Positions 37,012 to 49,000 of a stretch of 64,000 nt of DNA are shown in pieces (the stretch's first letter is position 1; every line of letters begins with the position of its first letter). Under the pieces are notes generated by a model. That model ran no database searches and was not told the DNA's origin. It saw only the letters and a list, made by a program, of their open reading frames with translations. Both the position numbers and the translations under genes were made by a program. Source of the DNA: Undaria pinnatifida (Eukaryota; Sar; Phaeophyceae; Laminariales; Alariaceae); assembly GCA_012845835.1 (NCBI GenBank), contig JABAKD010000002.1, positions 24,532,518-24,596,517 on the forward strand, in the 5' to 3' direction.

Positions 37012-40000
37012 ATGCAGCGAGAAGGCTCTGCTTCCGCGGCCGAATCATGGTCACCACCAGCTGCGCGCTGCCAACACCTCGGTCCATACCCTTCGCCAGC
37101 ACCAGGCTGCACTGTCCTGTCCAGCGTTGACGGAGGGCGCTCGCGCGGAGGTGCCGCGGCCGGCGGAGGCCGTGCTCCCGCAGACCCTGCTGCACAAGAG
37201 GAGCTCTTCGTGGACCCGTCGGGGAACTCCGCCGTCTGGCGCAGCCTCGGTGGTCAGGTTGCGCACATCTCTTTTCGGTCGGTGGTGCTCGGGCCGAAGA
37301 CGGCGCTTGAAGGAGAACGATCGCACGACCGGGATGGGGGTGGCGGTGGGGGCGAGGGAAGCAGTACCGTGCACGGAGCCATCGTCCAGGCCGTGAGGTG
37401 TCGATTTCCGGACCTCCTGGAGGGGTGGAGCTCCGAGCGCAAAGCGGAGGCGGGGAAGAAGGGGCAGGAGCGCCGGCAGCGGCGGACGAGGTGGAAGGGG
37501 TTGCCGTGGTCGGTGTGCATTCTCCGGAACCCGGACTTGATCACGGTGCACCACCCTAGCGGACACTCGTACGACGTGACCTTGCCGTGCGAAGCCCGCC
37601 TGCTGCACCCTCTCGGGGAAGGCTTGCTTGTGCAGCGGCATGCGGGGGGCGACGAAGGCGCCCCGCACTTCTCTGGGGCCCGCAGAGGGCAAGACGGGGA
37701 GATGGAGGAAGACGACGAGGAGGAGGAAGACGCGTGGGATGCATCTGGTCCCGTGCCATCCCTTTTCACCCTCTCGCACCCGCTCGATGAGCTTAGACCC
37801 GTCGCCCTCTTGCCACCGGCGGTGGCGGGGGAAAGAGCACCCACAGGCGGTAACCAAAGCGGTGGCGGCGGAGGCGGCATCGGCTGCAGCAGCGGCGCCA
37901 GGAAGAGGGACTCGTTTCCCGCGAGTTCACCGTCTTGTTTCGCTCTCTCCGCGATCGAAGAGCAGCCGCAACGCCTTGTCTGCGATGCCTCGGAGCGAGT
38001 AGTGTTCGCTCGGGGAGACGGCGCCGCGGGCAGGGGCCGAGACGCGTCCCTGCTCTTGACGTACCACGCTGGGCGCCGACGGCACTCCCTGTGGCACATG
38101 CTCCCTGTTCCAGAACCAGAAAATGAATCCGAGCGGGACGACGGCCCGAAGGACCCCGATTCCCTCGCCGGCAGGGACGTCTCGGTGCTAGGTCCCATGA
38201 TGGATGCCTCACCGGGAGGAATGGGCAGCTGGCGCCCCACGACAGGATTATCGTCGACCCTCGGGGCGGATGCCAGCAGCCTAAGCAGCACCCTGCTCGG
38301 GATATCTGCGCTGGAGTCGTCGTCATCCGCGGCGGGGCTCACCATGCTGGACGCCGGCTTGGCTTCGGGGCAGTCTCGGAGGGACAGGCTTAGCAACGGC
38401 GGGCGTAGTCGGCTCTCCGGCGGCGGCGGTGGCGGTGGCGCGGGGAGAAGGGTGTCTACCGGAAGCAATACCTCGTGGGTAGGACCGGGGAACACCCGCA
38501 ACGAGGCTCTGGCAAGTGCCCTTGGTCTCGGACATTCCGCGCTGGGGGTGGCGTCGAACATGCTCTCCCTGAGCGCTGCGGCCGGACAGGGGGGAGGCGA
38601 GCGTGGAGGGGGGATGGAACCGTTTCTACCCTCTATGGTCGGAGGAGGCCTCACCGCGGGCTCTTCCATGGCCCTCGGCGAGTCCCAGGCGCGCGAGGAG
38701 GAGGAAGACGAGGGAGAAGGGAAGGGGACGGAAGCTCAGCGTATCCGCCCCCACGTCGGCCTTTCCCTCTTGTGGAGGGAGGCGGAGGACTCGATCTCGC
38801 CAGCCCGTCACGTCTTCTGCGCCGAAGCGGGGGCCTCTTCAGGCTCCACTTCTGACGGGTCGTTTTTGGTCTGCCTTGTGGAGGGTGACACCGCACGGCT
38901 GCGCGCCCTCTCCATCTCTTTCCCCGCAATCCAGGGTGACAGTAGCACTCGGACTAACGGCCACGGCGACGACATTGACGGCGACAGTGACGGCGACGGT
39001 GACGTCGGCGAAGGCGTAGAAGTGACAGAGGCGTTTACAATGCCGTGTATCTCTGCGGTCGGACTCTGTGCCACAACCGGTGGGGAGGGAGAGGGTGCCC
39101 CGGGGGGCGCGATTGCCGCCGACATCCTCGCGCTCACCCCCGACCGCGGCTTGGTACTGTGCAGAGGTGATACCACCGTCACGCAGGTCTCACTCCCGGA
39201 AGCACCGGCGGCGAAGGCGACAACGGGGGCAGCGGCGGTCGGTCACACGGAAGCGTCCCGAGTGGTGGTGCCGGGTCAAGCCATCCGTGATGAGCCGGAG
39301 TCCGTCTCCGATGCGGTCGGGTCTTGCTTCACCCTGAAAACGCGCTTCGGCCACCGATGGCGGCTCCGCTTATCGCTGGACCCCGCCTCCCCGCTCGTGT
39401 CCGCGTGTCTGGGTGCGTGGGACTGCATGCTCAGCGTTTCCCTCTCGGCCTCTCTTCGAGCTGACGTCGTAGGAAGGGCGCACGCCCTGGCGAAACAAAC
39501 CGAGCCCCCTGCCGCGACAGCGGGCAACGTAGATGATGGAGTCTCTGGGGTGCAGGGCTCCGCGGCAGGAACGCGCGGTGGCGGTGGCCTCGACCTCGAC
39601 TGGGAAGCTCTAATATCGGTCATGCGAAATCTTGTCGCGGGCATAGACAAGCACCCGCTGGATCATTGGCAGAACGGGCTGGCCGGGGCTGGAAAAGAGG
39701 GGGGAAATGCGGGCGGAGAAGACGGCGGAGAGGGCGGGAGTGTCAATGACGGCGGAAGCGGCAGCGGCGACGGTGGCGACGATGCGTGGAACCGCGTGAT
39801 GTCTGACCCGTTCCACGACCAGTTCTCTCGCGACCACGCCATGATGCTGTCGGGATTCCACGGTGCAGTCGAGTCGACGGCGCGGAAGGGCTCGCGAGCG
39901 CCTCAGGGATTTGCGCGGGCGGGTGTCCCCGAAGTCAGCCCCCCGTCCCCTTTGCCGCGGCCGCTGCGGACGGAGAGGGCGGCGTTCCTTGCCGAAGCCG

Positions 40001-43000
40001 GCGCGGTGTTTGACGCGCTGCACCTCGTTCTGGAGGATCTGAAGACCTCTCGCCTAACCGTGTCACTGGTGCCCCGCCTGGCGTCTCTGCTATTGTCGCT
40101 CACCCGCGTGTGCGGTGGCGCCGGGGCTGATATGCGGGATTTTTCCGACCATTACTGGAGAGACGCCGCTGGGTGTAGACAGGGGGGCGGCAGCGATGGC
40201 ATTGGCGGCGAAACGGCGTCTATGATTGCCCGCGGCAATGAAGGCCTGCTCATGGAGGAATTGGGAAAGGACGCTCTGCCGCGGCGTCCCACGCGCTTCC
40301 GCAAGGTGGGGGTCGCGGTAGGGTAGGGTAAGGTAGAATGGGGTAGGATTCGAAGGCCGGCCTGTCCACCTTGGAAAAATTAATAGGAACGCGTTCAGGT
40401 TCGTGCGTTAGCAACGACCGGCCGACTTTGCGGTTGTCTCTTTTGTCGTGTGAGGTACAGGCGCCTCCGTACGTCGCCATGCTCGTGCTTGTGAAAACCT
40501 CAGCAGCACAGGCAACAATATTTCCGGGGTAGCTCTGCGTTGACCTTGATGGCTGTTTGACCCCGGCGATACCCCGTTCTTCCCTGTTTGGGAAAGGCGG
40601 GGCGGGGGCGGGGGCGGGACCGTACGAAATGTCCTTCCTACCAAGATTGCGTTGCGCACTGTGCCGCAAATCCCTCGATGTCGACTTCGACCACTATTTC
40701 CCTCGCATACATACCAGGTACCGTGTCTCCGGCGCTGGATACACACGAGAGTGCGCACGGGGCAAGTGATGACGGGGCCCAATTCCGCCTCTCCGCGAGG
40801 CCAGCAACGACCGGGGTCAGCGGCAGCCACAGCGACAGCGACAGAAGCAGCGACAGCAACAGCATCGTTGTCGACGCCACGGTACACCGGCGAGGACGGG
40901 CGGTTTCCCACCCTCTTGGGAAACCACGGCGCCCTTCAGGGCACCCGCCAAATCTGCCGTTTTTACACAATTATGTGTGACGGTGGTGGTGAAAGTGACG
41001 GTGGCGGTGCATATTATCGGGATGGGGGATTCCGTAAGTCGGATTGGGTCGGCGCGCGCCTCGTAGCGGCTATGGTGGAAGAAGGCTACGGGGTGGAAGA
41101 CCTCGAGCGCGCGCCGCTTGGGTTTGTCCTCCCGCTCCTAGAGCTACTGCACGCGGCGAGCAGCCTAGCGCTCGTGGAGTGGCCGGCGCGAGCGCAAGAG
41201 CTGGTGGGCCGGCAAGACTTGAGCGCGCTGCGTCGCATGCTCAGGGCTAGCTGTGAAGGCTCACAAGAGGGGGGGCACGGGCAGGGAGAAGAGAAGGCAG
41301 AGAACAAAGAAGAGGAGGACGAGGAGAGCTTAGGCGAGGGTGGGGGGTACTGGGCCGGAGGAAGGATAAGCGGTAGCGGTGCGGGAGGGAGGGACTCAGC
41401 AGGCGGAGGGACGGCGGGGCACGGGAGCGCGGCAGGTGGTAGCGGCGGCCGTGGAAGCGGCGGCGGTGGTGGCAGCAGTGCGACCGCGGCTGCCAGTGGT
41501 GGCGGTGGCGGTGGAGAGGCGGCTGATCTCGACGGCTTGTCGTGGGTGGACGAGCTGTCCTCGCTCCGCTTCGGGCGCGACCGGCGGGTGAGAGAGGCTT
41601 GCCGGCTGGTGCGGGGGTCGCGGCCGGTCCAATTTCACGTGGAGAGAGCTCCGGAGTCAAGCGACCACGACCACCAGCAGCGGCAGCAGGCGCGGCTTCT
41701 CCAGCTGGCCATGCGCACCCTGGCGGGGCCCGTGGGGCGCGGCATGCTCACGCTCGGCACGCTGGCCCCGCTCCTAGCCGAGCCCCTGCCGATACCTCCA
41801 CTGTGCCTCGCGGGGCGCATCCGAAAGCCCGCAGACGTCGTCGTTAATCTCGACTTGGCCGCGGCGGCGGTGTCCCCCGACACTACCGCGTGGGCGGAGT
41901 TCCACAACGGTGTCGCGGCGGGGTTGAGGCTGCAGCACGAGTGGGGATCGGGCCGGAGATCCGGGGGCGCCGGAGGTAAGGGAAGCGGTAAGGGTGGCAG
42001 AGGTGGCAAGTCCCGGCATGCCACCGGTGGCTTCGGGGAAGGCGGCGTTAGCAGGACGTGGATCACGTACAACCGGCCGGCGGGTGGGGGCGCCAATAAT
42101 GCCCACGGGGGGTTGCTGATGGCTCTCGGACTGCAAGGGCACCTGTCCTCCCTGGCGATGACGGATGTCTTCGATTACCTCACGCTCGGGCAGGAGAGCA
42201 CAACCGTCGGGATGCTGCTGGGGATGGCGGCTGCCCGGAGGGGTTCGGCCGACGTGTCGACCCATAAGGTGAACAGGCGGAGGGGTTTTGCGGTTTTGTC
42301 CCCTGCTACTGCTGCTGTTGCTGCTGCAGCAGCGACAGCAGCAGTAACGGCAGCAGAGCAACGGTGTAACGTCTTCATTGTTTTTGCGGTCTCATGTACG
42401 AATGAGTGGGGGTCGGGCGACAGGAATCAGGCAGGAAACAAATTGGTGCTTTTTTTTTGGTAATTCAGAGGGTAGGGGGGCGGAAGGGCGAACGTGGTGT
42501 GGCGGTAGGAGAAGGAGTAATGGCAGCAGTAACAGCAGCAGCGCTAATTGCGGCGCAATTGATGCTATGGGCACAGGGGGACACCTGACGAGGAGAAACG
42601 GTGTTACACAAGGCTTTCCGTTCCCGTTGGAGAAGATCAGGGCGGGCGAACGCTCGCTTGTTCCCCCTCCTCCCCATTTTGTATGCCGTCCTGCCCCACG
42701 CCCTCCCTCCCTCCGCCCCTCTTCCACCCACCCACCCACTCGCCCACCTACCCAACCGCTCTCCCTCCCTCACTCACTACCGCCGATCGTACCTTGTCGC
42801 CGCGGCAGATGCTCTGCTTGCACGTACCTAGCCTCCTCCCGCACCCGTTCGCGGACATGGACACCAGCAGCGTCACTCAGGCGGCCGCTCTTGCCGGGTT
42901 GGGCCTTCTTTATCAGGTGTGAGGCAAAAGAACGGCGCACCGCTGCCGCCGCTGCCGCGGTCGGTCGAGGTCGCCGACCGTGCGGCAGGGGTGGTGGTGG

Positions 43001-46000
43001 TGGTGGTATTGGCGGTAGCGGTTTCGCTGGTGGTTGCAAGATTTGCAGCGATGGTGAGAGCTGGTTTCGAGGGCGACAGTGATAGAAGGAGCGATGGCGG
43101 TGGTGCCTCGTGGGAAATCCTGCCGCGACAGGGAAGCGTGACGCGCAAGTTGGGGGGGGTGTCTAAAAGAGAATGGAGGGCCATATATCAATTTTCGCTC
43201 TCAGTTAATCAATAATCCAGCAATCAATCAAGCGCCCACCAGCAGCAGTAGCAGCAGCAACAACAGCATCAGCAACAACAGAAGCAACACCGCAGTAAGC
43301 AAGCGCGGAGAACGATCATAGAAGTCGGCGCCCTCGAGAAACACGCTCCCTGCGAGGGGGAGGGAGAAGAGAGGGGTAAGAGCTTGACGAGATCGGCCGA
43401 GATCTCGAATGCAATGGAAGTTGATGGCCCCTACGCCCCTCCGCCTCCGTCCCCGCCCCCGTCCCCCGGCCTTTTTCTGCCTCTCCTTTTGCAGGGAACA
43501 TCGCATCGGCTCATGACTGAGTTTCTCCTCGGCGAAATGGGAAGGTAAGACCGCGTGCATGGGCGGCACGGTGTGGGGGGATGGGAGGGGCATACTCATT
43601 GGTTGCTTGCCTTTGTCATTTGACCATTAACCACGCATTCCTTTCGAGACGGAGCACCGTTCCTACTCCTAATAGACACCTCCAACATTTGGGGGCTCAC
43701 TGCATTTCTTCCATATACGTAACTGAAAAATATGCACTTTTTTTCTGGCTTGCTGTTCTCCGGCGGCCGAGGTTTATTTCTCGCGCTTTCGGCTGCGGGG
43801 CAAGCAAGGCACCCATCGGTACATTACGACGCATGTCTCGATCCCGGCCGAGCTCCGTGGCGGTGCTCTGAGCACCCAACGCCGCTGAGCTGGCTCTCTT
43901 TTCAAGAGATTGCGTTCCGCCTCGCTGTTCAAGCCGAGTACGCGTAGGTGCATGGAAAACCCCGCATTTTTTACAGCCCGCTCCCCTCTTGGGAGTTTTG
44001 TCGTCGCTCTTCTTATGCGCCGGCCGTACAACAATACCAGCCCAATTGTTTAACCCCCTCTGCTGTCTGCTACGACGAAGCGGCAGCAGCAGCACTCCTT
44101 TGTGACAGCCGTGCATGGTGCTTCTGTGTGTATGCGTGTGCGCTTCTGTATGTGTGGGTGGGGTGTGTGCTGCCACAGGCGCACAAAACGCTCTTGAAGA
44201 GCGGTGCGGTGGATTTTTTTTTGGCAAAAGAAGCCGCTCAGCCGCGCCGCCACAAAAGCAGTATACACAGTACTCTTGATAGCAGCAGTACAGTAGCAGC
44301 GGTACAACGGCAGCCGCGCTCCTGTCGCCTTTGTGCCAGTAGCCGCGGTGTATGTGCGTGTGGCTGGCGCACAGCAGGAGATTGAACCACGCCAACATTA
44401 ACACGTCGAACGCCACAGTCAAGCGCACATCGTTGGACCTCGTACCAGGTATACGAAGCATCCAGCAGCAGTAAACCCAGTACTGTAGCTCGAACCTGTA
44501 CATATCATTGGAACGTCTGTGTTTCCCCTTTTCGACTTGAGACGCCCCCGGGATATGAAGTCGTCTCCATCCCGAAGGGGAGCCTTGTATTACACATGTA
44601 AATATATCTAGAAAAAAAATAAAAACAGTACACTTGAGCTGTGTGTGTGAGATCGACCAAAAAGGAATTTTTGATCAAAACTCAGCTTTTGCAAGCTGCG
44701 TGTGATACTTCGATCGCGCGTGTTTTACGGGGTGTGTGCCCTCGTGAAGGATACAGGTCGGTGACTCCCCTGCTTATACCGGGGTGAACAGAACTACCGT
44801 ATCGGTAAGATATTCAGCCTTGTTCTGCGCGCGGAACTGTATAACCCGCATTGAGGGGGACGAAACCAGACATCTGTGGAATTCAGTATGCATGAAACGA
44901 TAAGTGTTATCGTAGTGTGAGTTAGCTTTGTTTGGAGTGGGCTACTTGGGTCTACCGGGTTTGTACGCAAGTTCCTGTGTACTCCCTGTATATATTGTCT
45001 TATTTCTTCCTGTTTGGCTGTCTGTGGCCGCCACATCTTCTAGGATAGCGATCATTTTCTCGCTATTATCTAGTGTACCAAATTCCTCCGTATGATAGTC
45101 GTTATTGAGAGCGTGTTGCTGAGAGCGTGGGTACTGTTGTGCGTGTTTTGACTTTCAAGGATTCTTGTACAGGAGCAGGCAAGCAGCGATTGTAGATTCG
45201 TTGCGAGTCGCCCGCAAACTCATGCGACAGTCTCGTATATCGCCGAAATGCAATCCACCACCCTCCCCCCTCCCCGCCCGCCCGTTGAAAGGCGAAATGC
45301 ACCCCCCCGTGCCCATTTCCGTTCATGCCTCCGTGTCGGCTGTGGCTTTCATCTTTTCGGATCGATGGTATTACAACCCTCCCCCCATCCCATATAAAGT
45401 AAGGAACACGCCTTAAAAAAGGTTTGCCAGCAAAACCTGGTAGCTGCTGGGGCTATATGGCAAAAAGTAACAAAAGAGCGAGAGCTGGAGTAAGGTAGGA
45501 TAGCGAAGTCGGAAAGGTCTGGAAAGACCAAGGAGGACGGCAAGAAGATATACTGTCGATAGAGAAGCTTGGGGGATAGAAGACGGAAATAAGAGAGAGG
45601 GTAGAAGTAAGGGAGAGGATAGCGCTAAGAAAGAAGGTGAAGAAGGAAGAACGTTTGGATATGTAGGCGGTTTTAAAGAATAGATAGGAATGAAACCGTA
45701 TTTGCACGGCCCAATGGACTACGCGCAAACGCCGAAACTGCGTTTTCGTGGAGGGGACCTGGACCTGCCAGAAAGAAGAAAGAGCTTCGCATACCAGCAG
45801 TCGAGTGGAGGAGGAAGAAGGCGCACAGAGCTGCCCTTGTGGCAACGCAGACTAGAGTAGAACCCACATAGTGGGAGGATGCGGACTGTACAAGGGGGAA
45901 CGGTATGTTATGAGGCAAACAGACGGATGTGACACGGAGAAGCTTGGTACATTAGATAGTAGCGAGAAGGCGATCGCTGCCCTAGGAGATAGATGGTGGT

Positions 46001-49000
46001 CACAGACGGCCGAAGAGGAAGAGGATAAGACAGCAAAAACGTTTTACGTATCAAATGGAAGAAACGTGATGAGGGTCCAAAAGTTGGAGGGGTCTCTATT
46101 CGGAGTTGGAACTGTGCTCCATCTCCAAAGGAATGCGTGGTCAATAGTCAAATGACTAAGGCAAGCAGCAAATGAGTACGCCCCCCCCCCCTCGTACCCA
46201 CCCACCCCCTTCCCCTCTCCGCCCTTACCCACTAGCCCCTACCCCCTCCCCGTTATTTCCCACGAATTATTCCTAGAAAAATCTCATCGATGTATTCCGT
46301 GTCGGCGGCGGCGGCGGCGGGTTTATGTGACGTTTTTGCAGGTCTCCGTGCAGCGATCGCTTCGCCGACCGAGAGGGCTACGCCCTGGCGTGCGGCCTCT
46401 CCCTGGGCATGATAAACCTCGGAAAGGGCGCCAGCGGGGGAATGGCCGGCGTGGCAGATCTTAAGCTCGAGCAGCAGCTGCAGCGGTAAGTCGAGGGGGA
46501 GGGGGGGATGTATTCATTTCATGCATGGCCGCAGTCGTATGACCATGGCGGGGAGGGGGGGCGCAGGAGAGGAGAGGGCCGCTCCACCGTGCAACGTTTG
46601 TGCGTGGGGCGGGGTGTCATCATTTCGTGCATAGCCCGTAGTCGTATGACCACAGACCCTGGCATCCCTACAATACCGGGACGGAGCACGTCGGGTTTTC
46701 ACGGCTCAGGCAGACATCACTTTCACCAAAGGCGAAGCGCCATCATGTGTTCGGCGAGTCGCGTATTAAGGGTGTGGGTTGCATCCTACTGTGAAGGTTT
46801 CGGGGGGAAAGCGGGGTTTTTGTTTTTTGTGGCGGTCACAGGGGGGCGTGTTTTATTACTTGGCCCAGCTCAGACAAAATGGTTGAAACGTACTCAACCC
46901 TTGTAGATGTAGAGCTGGGTCCACGTTGGTAGGGACACGTACGTTGGAAATGGTTTGGGATGAGTTTGCAGTGCTGACAGCGTTGACTTTAACCCCTGAC
47001 CCTGCATAACCTTAAACAGTGATATCCCACGGTATAGGAGTTGCACTTTTTGAGGTATGCGTTTCTGACCTATTGAGCTCCTCAAGCGGGAGGAACTATG
47101 TATCGGTTTGTTCTGATACTTTTGCGGGACTTTTTTCTTCTTTTTTTTTTGGGGGGGGGGGGGCGACTGGCGCGCAGAAATACTGGCCGCATTGCGCGAG
47201 GGAATTTTTTTCGAAGCCGTGTTTCGGGTGAGGTGTTGGGCTTCCTCGTGCGTGCTAGGAGGTATGAAAACTCTTAGAATCTGCTGCACCATGGAAAAAT
47301 CTTGGAATCTGCTGCTGCACCCCTTCCATGGGATGACTCTGAACGTGAACCCTGCCGCCCGGGAAGTTCCTTGGAATAGAGCTGTGCTGAAGGGTTTGTG
47401 TGCGCTATCGGTAGTGTTATCGGAGTTGGACACCAGACGGTAAGCACGAGGGGGGAGGGGTATATGCGCGGGGGGGGGTAGTGGGGATATGTTGTTGATG
47501 TTGTTGGTGTTGTTGATGTTGTTGGTGTTGGTGTTGGTGTTGGTGTTGTTGCTGTCTGTTGTGGCTGTTGTTGTTGCTGCTGTGTTGGTGTTGGCCCTTG
47601 TGAGCGCTCGCATCGGGATGCCTGCTTGTGCTGAAGCAGTCGTGAGAGGGGTGAGTTCGACAGAAGGAATTGGTTTTGGTCTCCGGAATGTTTTCCCGCG
47701 AACGCCCGCCCGGCCGCGGTCCCTTTCCGGCGGTGAGTTAATGTGACAGCACCTGCAACGGATGGTAGAAACAACAAAAACGGTTGCAACACCAACACGA
47801 AACAGCAAACGACAACAACAAACAGCAACAGCAACATCAGCAGCAGCAAATAAAACAACAAAAGTAACAACAACCACAAACAACCATGGCAGCAATAAAG
47901 ATCACCACCATAACCACAACCACCAGCCCCCCCCCCCCCCCCCCCCCCCCCCCTCCTCTCCCAACTCCAGCTACATGAGCGGGGGCAAAGACCCTGCCGC
48001 GGCCGGCTCCGGCAGTAACGACCCCTCCAGCAATAGCAACCGTGGTGGCGCCCCCGGGCGAGGTTCTGGAAGTGGCGGCGGTGGCGGCGGCAACGGCGGC
48101 GGTAACGGTGGCGGCGGCGCTAGCGGCCACGAGTCCTCGGGGCCTAGTCGTATCAGCCCCGGGGAGTACGTTAACACAGATGTTACGGCGCCTGCGGCCC
48201 TGGTTGCGTTTGCTCTCATTCACGTGAGGTCGGGGGATAGGGCGCTGGCGGCAAGGCTAGCGTTGCCTCAGACCCATTTTCAGCTGGACTATGCACGTCC
48301 CGAGCAGCTGCTGCTGCGGGTGGTGGTGAGGGGCCTGGTGATGTGGGACGAGGTGTTTCCGACCCAGGAGTGGGTGGATGCTCAGGTGAGATGTGGGGGG
48401 GAAAGAGGAGGGGAGGAGAAGGGCGGGGGGGTGTACTCAGTCCATGCATAGCTGTAGCAGGGGGGGGCGGGGGGGGTACTCAGTTCGTGCATGGCAGTAG
48501 TCGTATGACCATAGACCGTCGCATCCTTTCTAGGCCGGGACGGAGCACGTCGGGTTTTCACCAACCAGGCAGACATTGCTTGCACCAAGCGCGAAGCGCC
48601 GTTAGGTGTTCGGCGAGTCGCATGAAGGGTGAACTGCATCCTTCCAAGAACCGCTCGTAAGGCGGACTTCGGCACCTTGTGCCTACTCTCTTGTTTATGG
48701 ATGACAGCGCCAACGAGTTACTTTGCTTTCTGGTGTGGCCACTTCAGACACAACAATGGGTATTACTATGTAACTGCCTCGTGGGTGCCTTACCATATTC
48801 ACACTACGTGATACGATAATTCCCCTTGTGCGGACTTGGGGTTCTCCACCCCGCACAATATGATCTAACTCGATAACCATCATGTTGACCGCAAAAAAAG
48901 GGGGAGTGGGGGAGGGGAGGGTGTTATTTTTTTTGGTTCGTGTTGATATCATATGTTCAGGTTCAAAAATTTATTTTCTCTCTGCTACGTGTATCTTATG

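Noticed and set aside
37254-38669. 471-codon minus-strand frame
   Set aside because: Antisense to the conserved first exon of APC1.
40652-40939. 5' part of the open frame that contains APC1 exon 2
   Set aside because: Upstream part includes a TACCAGGTA motif and non-conserved sequence; an in-phase acceptor at 40940 (or 41039) is more plausible than exon sequence here.
43697-44503. 268-codon minus-strand frame in APC1 intron 4
   Set aside because: Its end overlaps the LINE-like remnant; the rest is low-information and lies in an intron. Not a separate gene.
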